Position numbers and translations under genes: made by a program. Below the pieces are notes generated by a model. The model made no database searches. It was not told the origin of the DNA and worked only from the letters and a program-made list of their open reading frames with translations. A DNA stretch of 64,000 bases from Polytrichum commune. Lineage: Eukaryota; Streptophyta; Polytrichopsida; Polytrichales; Polytrichaceae. Location of the stretch: assembly GCA_950295325.1 (NCBI GenBank), contig OX485806.1, positions 38,256,001-38,320,000 on the forward strand, read 5' to 3'. Positions 11,791 to 23,249 of this stretch are shown here, piece by piece (the stretch's first letter is position 1; every line of letters begins with the position of its first letter).

Positions 11791-13241
11791 ACCAATGTCG
11801 GATTCCAAGAAATTGTTTTTTTCAATAAAATATGCTTTTTTCAACGAACTAGATCCGTTGGATTATGTGAAAATTTAAACGACTATGTGCTAGATTATGC
11901 TAGATCTGTTGGATTATGCTAGATTTATTGAATTGGCCTTGCTTCTTGGCCCTAAGGCCTTTACATATGGAAAAATCGACCCCCGTTATAATCTTATTGT
12001 AATGTGTAGTTGAGGGCGGCCTCCAACCCAAAAGAGGCTGAAATTCTATGCAATCGGCCTCAAGGGGAATTGGCCCGGCCTCTAGGTGTAAAGGGGCCCT
12101 AAGCTAACTAAGTTAGTGGGAGCACGGGGCCCATGTTCTCATGCCCATATTCAAACCTCTTTTTTTCTTTTTTTCTTTTTGTTACGTGGCAACATTTCCC
12201 ACAAAAAAATGAGATAAGTGGCAATCCAATTTATTCAGCGCTCTTGGAGACACCTCCATTACGGTATATATAATCATAATTTTTTTTATACATTGCACAT
12301 GACATGCACAAGAAGAACGCTTGAAAAAAAAGTCCAAAATCATTTTGTATATTTATGTTTTTGTTGTGCACCAAGGGCGCCCGTCACACATCTTATCCAT
12401 GCCATAATAGAACAATGGATGCTTGAACTTGGGAATCAAAAAAACTTATAGTTCTAAATGATCGTGGACCCAAAATTCAAGAATGATCATCTTCACTCAT
12501 GTTTTTTTTGCAGCAAGATTGTTTCTTATATATTACCATCCACATAATACATTTTTTTTTTCTATTCAAAGAGTGAACCTACAACTAAACAAATCCTCTA
12601 AGACATTCACATGATTGTGATCCTCAAGAGGCAAAGTAAAGGGCACAAAGGATCCATAAGCTCTAATGGTAGCCATGAGGAAGTAGGGGAAAGTTGAAAG
12701 ACATTGGAGTATGTAATTGAACCACTATTTGTATTGGTGGTAGCGGTCCATGTACTTGAATAAAAATACAATTAGAGTACATAAAAATGTCAAATGTGGA
12801 AATAACATGAGAAATACAACGCAAAAGAAAAAATGACCCAAAATCTAATTTAGGCGGAAACGCTCATTTAGGGGTTAAACTTTTAAAATACAAAAATTGA
12901 ATCAATGTCATTATTAGCATGATACATATAATAAGGGAAAGCACGACAACCCACATATGCCAACAATATATAAAAATACAATACAATGTCATGGCTAAAT
13001 CACTGAGTGGAAGGAAATGGAAAACGACCATAATAGATTCACATCCCTACCCCAACTACAACCCTAACCCTAACTCTAATTCAATGCCTAAATGGTTGCT
13101 CTCGACATGATTTGATAAGCCAACCACCTATACTACAGTCCTTCATGCTAGAATATTCATGCATCCAATATCACTCAATAAAAATTCCAGCCCTCGCTAA
13201 TTTTGAGATTTGGAACACGATGCGTGGTTGAGGAATTAGTA
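11791..13241. other. Intergenic DNA, no gene seen
   Basis: No supported gene. T-rich runs occur near 12160-12185 and 12553-12563. Short frames at 12218 and 12919 are AT-rich and not recognisable. Confidence 0.4.
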
Positions 13242-13260
13242 TCACACACGCACGCACGCA

Positions 13261-13310
<50 letters not shown>
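13242..13310. repeat. (AC)n microsatellite
   Basis: CACACGCACG repeats grade into an uninterrupted CA run ending near 13310. Confidence 0.95.
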
Positions 13311-13559
13311 GGGATAATTTGTGTAGCTTATGCTAGATGTGAGCTGACATGGGGGTCGCTAGCTGACCCAATCACTATTTCTTGGACATTATTTTTTGAA
13401 TTTTTTTGAGAGTGCAATTTTCCTTAACATATATGCGATTTTACCACTTATCGGGTAACACTTATCGAGGGTGAACTGTGTGTTATGAAATGAGGAGATT
13501 TCCACATCATCTTTAGTATTACAAATGTTCACATGATAACATGTGACACTTTTCACCCA

Positions 13560-13662
13560 AAAAAACCGAACGGAGTGGTTGGCGGTTCGATTCCCAGCTG
13601 TGAGATCATCTCTCTACTTGACGGATACTAGCCAAACCCAACCAAAAAAAAAAAAAAAAAAC
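13560..13662 (+). mobile_element. Possible tRNA-derived SINE fragment
   Basis: The text GTGGTTGGCGGTTCGATTCC contains a good RNA polymerase III box B (GGTTCGATTCC, about 13583-13593). About 60 bp later it ends in an 18-A run. No complete tRNA fold is possible because the 5' part (box A) is not recognisable, so this is not a functional tRNA gene. A 5'-truncated SINE is the simplest reading. Confidence 0.45.
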
Positions 13663-14889
13663 CACCAAATGTAATAATTTTGTGCCTTATGCGACCTGTG
13701 TGTAGGAGATAGTACATAGTATTGAGTCCCTGCAAGGATTCCTGTCATAACACATCTTTATAAAATATTTGACCCCTCCGGTCGATGAATTCCATCCGTG
13801 GATGAGAAACGTGGATGAACTAGAGTATTCCTTTGTCGGCTCTATTTTGGTGGTGGGGCTTACCCTACCGCCGTCCCCCTTCTCCGTGCAATGATGGATG
13901 AACGTGGCTACTGTATCGGTACAAACGAATGTCGGCCTCATCATAAGGGATGAATATTTAGTCCTGGATTGGATGGGATCCGGATGGATGTTGACCCCTG
14001 GGGACGGGACTTTCGTCCTTGGGGATAGATCATTGGAGTCACGGCAGCATGAACGGCAGGCTGGGGCCGTTACTTTAGTTCTGTACATCCAAGCACTCTG
14101 GTCGCCTCGGGACCAGCACCATCCAATCCGTTTTTCCATCCATCCAATACTCACTGAGTATTGTTTCTATATTCTCCTTTTCCCCCCCTTGGGAATCCCA
14201 TAAACATTACCCAACTGATGGGTTGTGTTCAACTACTTTCACTTCAAATCCAATTCGAAGCATTGGGATCCTGGCATCTGGAGGCTTTATTCTCGAATCT
14301 ACTATGGAATCGTGAACACAACTCATCAATTTAGTAATGTTATGCCCAGGCTCTAGGCTTGGAAACATTTTGATCAAAGGTGAGCATGTGCTACTTGGAA
14401 TGTATTTGACCCCGTCTTGAGAGCCTTATGGAACGTAAAGTCCTCCAAAGAATTTTGCACCACATGATTAGAAATCCGATCAACTGCTTAGGGCCAATCA
14501 TGGAAATGATGTCTCCTTGTTTTATGGTGGGCAATTGTGCACCATAAGGCACCATCCATGAACATCAAAAAATGTCTAGGTGGTTTACAATCACTTTCAA
14601 GACCCCTAAAGATTGAAGCAAAATCTTCCCAAATTTGTCTAAAGCGTTCATTATGATTCAGAAGCTTATTAAAAAGAAATTGGCACCTCTTATGATAGAT
14701 ACGAATGTATGGGTGGAAGCTTTGTAGAGTTAGATTCTTCCCTCAAATGTTGAGTTGTCCATGTGTCCAATATTAGAAGATTGTAATGTAAATGTGTATG
14801 TTGATATTGTTGTGCATCGGTGGCTACCCGTACAAAATCAACCGCTTGGGCCTTTAGGGGTTAAGCTTTGTGTCCCACTTCTTGTAGGT
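13663..14889. other. Intergenic DNA, no gene seen
   Basis: GC content is higher at 13750-14110, where frames of about 100-155 codons are open on both strands, but neither resembles a known protein. The remainder is AT-rich. Confidence 0.35.
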
Positions 14890-15600
14890 TGCAAAGCAAA
14901 AACATTAGTGTGAGATGCTGGCCAATTTTGAATCACGTTCATAGCTGTCTTTCTCATAATTAGCAAAGATCATTTGAACATCTTACTCATTATCAAAGTG
15001 AAGATTCTCGTGTTCATTAAGTGGCCATATACGTTCCTGCAATCATGTTGACTACTAAACTTGGAATGCTTATATTAGCATATTTTAAGCACGTAGTCCA
15101 ATCTCATTTTGACATATGATGCCTTTTGGTGTCCACTTTTGGATCCACACCTAACCACATACCACTCAAATATAGGTGTCCAGATTATTGTTGAGCTGGA
15201 ATTAGGCACATCTGCCTTAAAGCAAACATGTGTTAAAGGATCACTCTAAGCTATGAGCCCCACTTCTTGTAAGTTGCGAAACACACAATTAGTGTGAGAT
15301 TATGGCTAATCCAAAATAGCGTATGTAGCTATTTTCCTCATTACTTCGATTCCTCGTATGAATATCTTGTTTGTTATCAAAGTGAAGATTCATGTTGACA
15401 TTAAATGGTCATAAAGGTCCCCCTAGTTATGTTGATTGTTAAGCCTAGAATGCTTCACATGATCTAAGCATTTCGTTCAATATCTTTAAAGCAAATGTCT
15501 TTTTGATGTTTGTTCTTACATTCACGTTTAACCACACACCACTCAAACATATGTTTAGTATGTTTAGTAAAAGGAACCTTGAAAAGGCCGCTTGCCTTAG
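14890..15600 (+). repeat. Two tandem partial copies of the AGGTAGATGTGC repeat
   Basis: Two diverged direct copies lie head to tail, about 14890-15219 and about 15270-15600. Both have ATCAAAGTGAAGATTC, then the GGTCATA/GGCCATA words, then CCACTCAAA. The first ends GGCACATCTGCCTTA, like the right end of the intact element at 9296-9676. Left ends are lost. They are non-coding. Confidence 0.6.
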
Positions 15601-15949
15601 GGATCCACATTGGCTCATCATATGTGAATGATGATCATGTGTAAGGTATGTGACTCTAACATGGGCCCTCCCAATTTCATATCCAATTATGGCCGTTGGA
15701 TTGAATAGAAAATTGTCTCATGTGCTAGCAAATGCAAATGACAAAGATTGTCATTTCAAGTTTCGTATATGGAGTTGTGATGCAATTGTTATGCGAGATC
15801 ACAGTGAATAGTTTGTTTCTCTTTGATCCCTAAACGCTCAAGCCTTCACGTTTCATTTTCGGGTACCTCCAACACCAATGCTGAAATTTTTGTTATGTAG
15901 CGAAATAGGGTTTTTTTTTTTTTTCAAATCCAACCGTATAGGTTTTTTT

Positions 15950-16326
15950 TACACTAAATATGATTATTTATTGTCATATGGTATTTAATGTCACTATGGT
16001 AACCCTTTGGATGACACTTGTTATGAATAAGTGAACAAATATTTTTATGGATGGTGGATGAGTTCATCCATTGGCCAAAACCCTACCTTCTCTTGTCAGC
16101 AACTCATGATGAAATGTTGTCATGGATGATTGAAATTTGACTGAAAAATCACTTGGTAAGTGACAGTAATTGCAACACTGTAAATCTACAATTCCCCAAA
16201 AAATTTAAGAGGAATGACAAATAATGTGGGGGTTAAGATTTAGTGTTGGTAACACTACACCGCGGGTTACAATTAGTATTGAGCAAGAGAATTATAATTG
16301 GTGACACTAAATATCATATTTAATGC
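15950..16326 (+). mobile_element. MITE of the CTACACTAAATATG family
   Basis: It starts ACACTAAATATGATTATTTA and ends GTGACACTAAATATCATATT. Its interior matches the copies at 18953-19341 and, inverted, 41959-42349 (for example CATTGGCCAAAACCCTACCT and GGAATGACAAATAATGTGGG). The right end has mutated (TTTAATG). There is no coding capacity. Confidence 0.7.
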
Positions 16327-17540
16327 ATACTACCATATATGCCTTATGTGAAAGGTTAAAGTCAATCAAAACACATTCGCTAGGTCAGCTTGATATATGA
16401 TCATGGCCTTCATTTAGGGGGCAACTAGAGAAACTTCTTCTTCTTCTTCTTCTTTTTCTTTTTCATTTGGTTTTGTTTTGTTGTTTTGTTGTTGTTGTTT
16501 CATGGCCATTTTGGTCATGCCACAACTTTTAAAAAGTTAGCAACTTTGCCATATTATGTTATGTGGATGACGAATGAGCTGTTCCCCCAAAATTGGGTTT
16601 TTGAGCAAATTTAAATGAAGTTCATCATCCTCAAAGTTGGAGGCGCCACATGAGGTCCATTTGGGAGGTTTCGCGTTTTCATGGAGCAAGCAACATGTGC
16701 ACTAATTTTATTTTCAAATCCATCCACTAAACTTGTGCACAACTATCACCTTGTCCTGAGGAAAAGAAGAAAAAAAAATTAAATCCCACCCAAGTTGGGC
16801 ATCATACGTGAAATATATTTGGCTCCTAAATTTGAGCAACACATGGAACCGCCTCCCAAAACAAACAATGCCAACCTATCAAAACATCCTACATGCTTGG
16901 AGTACGAGGTTTTTTATATGTTGTTTTGGCCCACATGGTAGTGGGCACCACCCTACACCAGTAGATACCTTTTCATCCATGTAGATTGCCACCTAGTGGG
17001 TCACAAGCCCAATATAATATTTGGTGGCGACCCATTTCGGGTTGCTTGAGCATTTAAGGGTTCAGTGATCACACATGGCCTCCCGACTATGAATACTCGA
17101 TGCATTATTTTCTTTTCTTTTCTTTGTCACAAAGTCATGTATACGTTTAAGCAACCTAAAGCGAGGGCAAATGTGCAATGACGTAGTCAATGCTCCCAAG
17201 TTTCAAGTAAACGGTTTGGAGATTGCCTGGGACATATATTTATATGCATGGGTGCAACGGCCCTGGGTGGCATGGGTCCAAACTAGTTCATTACATGCAA
17301 AAAAACGTAAGGATATGGAGATGAAGATCCTTTCAAGTTCTACCCAGTTTTTGTAGCTTGAGAGAGAGAGAGAGACACTGACCTCTAGTGTTGGTGTGAA
17401 TTAGGGACACTTCACCTTGATCATACCCGTGAGCTCATATGTGAATCTAAGACAAGCCTATTGAGCAAGGATATGGGACAAGTGCTATTGCATCATGTTG
17501 GAGGTGGTCCTTTTGAGTAATTGAAACACGCAAGTGCGCG
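16327..17540. other. Intergenic DNA with simple repeats, no gene seen
   Basis: CTT/GTT-rich simple sequence lies at 16435-16500 and a GA run at about 17361-17375. No coding feature is supported. Confidence 0.4.
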
Positions 17541-18250
17541 CGAGCGTTGGGGGGGGGGGGGGACGTGGGCCCAATTGTCAGTGTGGTGGTATATGAGTTT
17601 TTGTCTAGTAATGTTTTTACCTTGATGGTGGGTGTTATGAAGACATGATGTCTTTATTTGTTGCAGCCTGGGTTGGGTTCAATTCTCGGGGCTGACCTTA
17701 GGAGGTTGTCTATCCCTTTATTTGAGCATCATGTTGTAGGATTCATTATTGAGGTTTTGGTTCTACTAGACCACTTTGTTTGTTTGCTGAGTTTGGATGT
17801 TATTGATCATGGGGTTGGTGCACATGGAGAGGAGGTGGACACATGTGTCCACCTTTTGTAGTGGGCAAAAGTGGTAAAGGGTTGAGGGGATTGTAGTCGG
17901 CTAGATGGTGTGTTTTCTTTTAGTACCCATGTATCATCCATGTTGCAACTTACATGTTTGTGTGATTTCCACATTTGTGAATTGGGGTGCTAACTAAAAG
18001 TAGTTTGAGATGGAGGAGTGGACTAGTGAATTGTTGAGTCATTTTGCTACATATGGGTATTGGGGTACGATTGTGGTCGCAAGTTGGCAAATGTATTCCT
18101 TTTGTATGTAAAGTTTGAGGTGTTGGATGGGTGTGGTACAAGGGTATTTTGTGAGTATTTTGGGGTGATTTCAATCCTTTTTTGGAGTTGTGGTTCAATA
18201 TTTGAGATATATTCTTTGATTTAGAAAGCTATAGCGACAATCAATGACAA
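17541..18250 (-). mobile_element. Possible LINE-derived debris
   Basis: After a G run at 17550-17562 the minus strand reads into frames rich in Pro, Thr, His, Asn and Gln with many stops. This is the style of the degraded LINE sequences at 39.9 and 43.6 kb. The similarity is compositional only, with no reverse-transcriptase motif, so the call is weak. Confidence 0.2.
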
Positions 18251-18950
18251 TGTTTTTTTTGTTCAGGCCATACAAATATAGTTCCAAATTCATTCTCTTA
18301 TGGAAACCAACTCCATAAATAGATTTCCAAATTTAAATACATCATTGATATGAGGTCAATCCATCATACCTTAAGGGTTTGGTATTAAGAAACTTTGGGT
18401 CCAAAACACCCCCCTTGAATGGACTTTACTTTTAGACTCATGATTGGACCCAAGCTTAAAGATTCGTTTCCCAAACTGGGAGGAGAAATTTCTTGAGTGG
18501 GGACTGATGAGACTTGGCATGAAAGTGATGCCATATGAGCACCATTGAACTTTTTCATACCTTGAATCATACCCTAGTGTAAACTCCTTGGGTCCAAAAT
18601 TTTCTTGACCCATAGGATCATATAATTTGAGAGTTTCTTTGGTCTTGGACCCATATGCAAGCCGATGTTGGACCAATATATAGGTGAGTGCACGGTATCA
18701 ATAATCAATATTAGTAATGGTATAAAAAACGTATTTAATTGATATTAAAATTTTAATATCAATCCACTATTTATATATTGTGGGTATCTCAAGGTGAAAG
18801 AATTTTGGATACCCAAGTTATTATTCGAGGGTCAATACTATTTCTAAACCATATTGGTACTAGAATAATTTGACCTCGTATGAAGATTCCTAGATAATAT
18901 ATAAACCCGAATGATGTCACAAACAAAAACATTCTCACTTACCTATACCC
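18251..18950. other. Intergenic DNA, no gene seen
   Basis: A 101-codon minus-strand frame (18371-18676) contains no recognisable motif. The AT-rich part at 18690-18930 has repeated TATCAAT/ATATTAA words. Confidence 0.35.
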
Positions 18951-18952
18951 TA

Positions 18953-19341
18953 CTACACTAGAAACCATATTTAGTGTCACATGGTAATATATGTGAGTGT
19001 GGTAACTTTTCTAATGACACTTCTTATGAATAAATCTACAAGCACTCTCATCCCAACTGATGTTTGTCTAGTAAAATACTTGCAAGTTTTGGTGTATATT
19101 GCATTCTAACACCTCTTTGTTGAAATGTTGTCATGGGTGATTGAAATTTGGATGAAAAACACTTACTAAGTCCTAGTAATTGCAACATATTGTGAAGTTA
19201 AAATGCCCAATGTTTTTTTACAAGGAATGACAAACCATGTTAGGTTTACATCAAGTATTGGTGACACTACTCGGGCAATTCACAATTAGTATTGAGCAAG
19301 ACAATTAGAATTGGCGACACTAAAGACAATATTTAGTGTAG
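18953..19341 (+). mobile_element. MITE of the CTACACTAAATATG family, TA-flanked
   Basis: Terminal sequences are CTACACTAGAAACCATATTT at the left and AATATTTAGTGTAG at the right, with TA directly outside both (18951-18952, 19342-19343). Length is 389 bp. The interior is shared with 15950-16326 and with the inverted copy at 41959-42349. The ends are nearly self-palindromic (ACACTAAAT...ATTTAGTGT). Confidence 0.8.
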
Positions 19342-19416
19342 TATCAATATAATGTAAAATCCTCATTCTAGATACCCGGGTACCAGGATAATACCAGTCC
19401 AATAACCCCCTTAACC

Positions 19417-20870
19417 GGCCGGGGATTCGTGGCACTCAAGTAAAGTCATCCGGTAACAAAAATCGGATGAGTCCATCAAGAAGCTCGGATGGAGCTTACT
19501 TTACTGAAACGCCTCCGAGTTGGCATGTACGACCTATTTTCTCCCTCATAGCTATTGTGAACTACTAGCTATTTTGTAAATATCAATTAGTTGGCAAGAG
19601 GCAACGATGCGGCATTGGATGCTCTAAGCCTATTTTCTAACCTCCCATAAAGTTGTTTCCAAGGCCATGATGTGGCTTTGAATTCCACATGGTTATTTTG
19701 ATAAATATCGCAAGGTATCAACGTGTGCAACATATAATTATGATGTGTTGTCATAGATTTTTTTTGTTCATAATTCATTTATTTTGCACGGGTGTGATTG
19801 CTCAAACATTTGTAATATGTCAAAATAATATATATCAACTTATGGTAAATTGGTGAACTCAAAATTTAATTCATAATAATAATAATAATAATAATAAACA
19901 TTTATTTGAAAATAATTAATATACACCATGCGATTTTAAAGATAATACAATATTTGATGAGGATAAAATCTTATAATATTTCAGATAGGCTATAGTCAGA
20001 AACTTATGATTTTCTGAGTATACCCCATCCATAACGTTGTCCCACAAGTCTAATTCCAAATAACATACCATTTATTTATAGCTCATATTATATTACCTAA
20101 AAAATAAGATTGATTTATATATATATATATATATATATATTTGTATGTTTTATATTCTACATTCATTGTTTCATTTTGGTCATTTTATGAACACTTGCAC
20201 TAATCTATCATTAGGATGACAAAGATAGTTTTAAGTCACAAAATTATAACCTCAATGTTAATGAGGATTTGCAATGTTTTTGACCTCCAAGTTAATTACA
20301 TGCTTCATTGATGGTTTCACTTCCGGAATGAAATCCCAATCAATTGCTTATTTACTAATTGGAAGTGCACATATATATTGGATTTTAGACCTTGAAGTGA
20401 AGTGCACTCAATATGGGATTTGTAGTCAAGCGCCCTTCAAGAATGCAAGGGCAATGTTTTTTTCCAAAGTTGGGCGGGATGGGCTTCAGTTTTTTATTAG
20501 GTTTAGAAATTTCTTTAGAGGGTTGCCCTAGCCTAGATTTGACACCCCCGAAAGTTTGTGAGGGGGTATTTAATGTCCGCCCATATTAATTTCTTAAAAA
20601 TAACCGGACTAGTAATCATAGGTTGGCAACGCATGATGCACCCACTTGTTTCTATATGAGGCATTTTTATTTTATCTAATCCCCTTTGTATTATTGCCTT
20701 AAGTATTAGATTAGACTAGGATCATTTAGAACTACTAAAACTTGGTATTTTTAAAACCCTTGAGACAAGGAGCCGACAATGTGAGGTAATGTCTAAAGTG
20801 GTTCATCTCATCCGCAAAGATGAATGAACTCTCACTAATGAAAATACACGAGTGCCACGAATCCCCGGCC
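19417..20870. mobile_element. Mutator-like non-autonomous element, intact ends
   Basis: It has perfect 21-bp terminal inverted repeats beginning GGCCGGGGATTCGTGGCACT. Perfect 9-bp duplications CCCTTAACC flank it (19408-19416, 20871-20879), the Mutator hallmark. The 1,454-bp interior holds no transposase; its only frames are short and not conserved with the copy at 2042-3451. (AAT)n and (AT)n tracts lie at about 19875-19898 and 20118-20142. It sits about 270 bp upstream of the COA5 start codon. Confidence 0.93.
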
Positions 20871-20966
20871 CCCTTAACCATGGATGTACGTAGGATGTAG
20901 ATGCGTATCTTGCACACTACGTAGAATCTAGATGTGTGTATCTTGCTCTACTCCACGAAGCCTCTA

Positions 20967-20982
20967 AAACCCTAAACCCTAA
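20967..20982 (+). promoter_or_regulatory. Telo-box in COA5 promoter
   Basis: AAACCCTAAACCCTAA is a double plant telo-box. Such boxes are common in promoters or 5' leaders of plant genes for ribosome and mitochondrial biogenesis. It lies 160 bp before the COA5 start codon, on the same strand. Confidence 0.6.
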
Positions 20983-21141
20983 TTTGCAAGCGCTATGGCA
21001 AGGTCCCCAAATTTGTGTGGAATATGGATGCAATTGGCGGATCGCGACGGGTGGATTGAAAGATCGATGTTGTAAACAGTTATATGAGATCATTGGAACA
21101 GGATTCTAATTTCGTGGATCTCAATTGGTGAGGGAGCGGCG

Positions 21142-23178
21142 ATGATGGGGAGTTCGGAGAATGAGAAACTCAGACCCCAAGTGCACAAATCGTGCAGAGC
21201 GCTCGCCGTAGGCCTCGTCAAGTGCCTCAAGGATACGCCCTGCGTGAAGGTAATTAATATTTGTAATTCCCCCCTGATGCTTAATTAGTCGTGAAGTGGT
21301 TCTCTCTGTTTCGGTGATCTGTTTTGGTAGAGTTCCTGTTGTCTTGCAATTTCGCTACTTACCTAGTCGTGAAGTGGTTCTCTCTGGTTTGATGTTTTGT
21401 TTTGATAGAGTTTCTATTGTCTTGGAAACTTGCTGCTATTGTAATTTAAGTCTTTCTTAGGTAGCCAATTTATTGTCTGGAAAGGCTACGTAATGCCAAT
21501 CCAATAAGACGAAGAGTTAGGTCCAGCATAAAATTGCCTTTCGAGGCTTGGACGCCAATTAATGAAGATTATTGAACAATTAAGTGCCTTAATCTGTTAA
21601 CAAGTGCTGGTGCTTCCAGATGCTATGCTATAATCAATTCGCCATCCCTTCTTTATGCTTACCTTGTCATGACATGGTTCTCTCTGTTTTGATGTTCTGT
21701 TTTGACAGGTTTATGTAGTCTTGGAAATCTGCTCTTATTGGAATTGGAATCCTTTTTAGAATGAGTACCTTCTTGTCTGGACATAATCCATCATGCCAAT
21801 CTAATAAGATGCAAAATTTAGGGGTGGTCTAATGGATTCTTTTGAGGCTTGGAATCCTAGCCATGAAGATTAATTAATGGTGAAATGCCTCAAGTTGTTT
21901 GTAACAAGTGATGGTGCTTCTAGATGCTATGAATTGAAGTCCTTTTTGTGTGGAAGTTGATTTTTCACACTAAAAGAATCTTCGTAGAATACAAAGTCTG
22001 TTCAAATTGGTTAAGAGAGTTACTGTACAGAGCAAATTGCAGTGTGCCTTTGAGCTCAATAAATGTTGCATGTGTTCCTGACAGCCCGTAAGTTATTGAA
22101 TTGACATTGGATTCTTATTGAAACTTGATTGATCAGCACTAGTACCAACTTTTCATGCCAGAATGTTTTAGCAAAAGGAGTTAAACGATGGGGGATCCAT
22201 GTGATGACAGAATTGAATCATTCTCCGGCCACATGGCTCTAGTGCAAAGTTGTGATTGCACAAGTGCGAATGAGAAATCCTCTTGGAGAAGGTTGCTCTC
22301 TTATATGTGCTCATACATCTGTCTTCCATTTCTCAAGCATCTATGTGTCACAGTGGCAAACATACTTGGCACAGTCGCAAACATACTTGGTGGTGGCATC
22401 AATGTTTTGTAGTGACTAAGCTTGGGCTATAATAATGATTATACTCACTATGGCTACTATCCACATGTTGGTTCAAGTTCACCTGCAAGTGCCACTTCCT
22501 CCCTGTGGTTCACATGGTCTAATGGAACCAATGACCTATAGGAGATTGATTGTTTTCTCTGCTTCTAGTGCCCTGATCTAAAGACACCCCATGTCACATT
22601 GGGAACCTCTTTTGGCCTATTTGAAAAATTGTCATATCAAGGAAACACCACATTGCCACACAAATTCTTAGCAATGTTCACATGCAGGATGAGAAGCGAT
22701 CATACAAGGAATGTGCTCTCCATCCAGATGTGGTGACTTCTTCTAAGTGTGGAGATCTGCGAGACACTTATTTGAAATGCAAGCGAGAGCAGGTATGTTG
22801 TATTTTCACCTCCTACTATACTTTCAAGAGATATAATTGGATATACAGGTTTGTAGAGCTAGAAAGTTCATTTGGTAGCGTTGATCTTTGGCGAAATGTC
22901 CTTCTGTGGACTCACCTGCAATCTCAAGAGTATGACTTGATCATTCACGTGTTGTGGTGTCAAAATGACAACAGTCTCTTCTTAAGTGTTCTGTTTTAAA
23001 AGGTAGAACCTCTCTTGATACTTTTGGTGTGAGAAACTGTGGCTAGTGTTGTTGCAATAATGCACCTTTCAGACAATTTAGAATTTTCTGATTGCTTCAC
23101 ATTTGCACTACTCTGCAGGTTGGCCTTGTGGTTTGGGAGCGTGTTTCTCAAAACCCTGAAGGACTTTTCCGAGCTTAG
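21142..23178 (+). CDS. COA5: Cytochrome c oxidase assembly factor, COA5/PET191 type (3 exons)
   Basis: Predicted small mitochondrial intermembrane-space protein needed for complex IV assembly. Exon 1 is 21142-21249 (36 aa, starts MMGSSENEKLRPQVHKSC, donor GTAATT). Exon 2 is 22688-22792 (acceptor ATGCAG; 35 aa containing DEKRSYKECA and LRDTYLKCKREQ). Both junctions are phase 0. Two CX9C motifs are intact (C18-C28 and C57-C67), plus C34 and C45, as in the PET191 family. Exon 3 is my inference: acceptor CTCTGCAG, then 23119-23178 with in-frame TAG, adding GLVVWERVSQNPEGLFRA after Val and giving about 90 aa. That tail does not resemble the usual family ending (VDMRARIRGNKGY type), so the true last exon could lie elsewhere or be lost. 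Intron 1 is 1.4 kb and contains a diverged duplication. Exons 1-2 are secure; exon 3 is uncertain. Confidence 0.8.
21285..21950 (+). repeat. Diverged tandem duplication in COA5 intron 1
   Basis: The words TGGTTCTCTCTG, GTCTTGGAAA, TTGTCTGGA, ATGCCAATC and GGTGCTTC(C/T)AGATGCTATG occur in the same order in two blocks, about 21365-21640 and 21670-21935. A third partial start lies at 21287. The duplication is local and non-coding. Confidence 0.6.
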
Positions 23179-23249
23179 CTTGAGAGAATTGCTTGTTATT
23201 ATTATTGCACAAGCTTGGCGGCGGTGGGATCCAAGCAGAGGAAGTTGAA

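Noticed and set aside
13583-13593. tRNA gene suggested by a box B sequence
   Set aside because: No acceptor, D or anticodon arms can be formed around it; an A run follows. A SINE fragment explains it better.
13687-14203. Overlapping frames of 155 (minus) and 101 (plus) codons
   Set aside because: Both strands are open in the same GC-rich patch and neither protein has recognisable motifs.
22188-22412. 74-codon frame inside COA5 intron 1
   Set aside because: No known motif; the tandem TVANILG words come from a short local DNA duplication. It is intronic.
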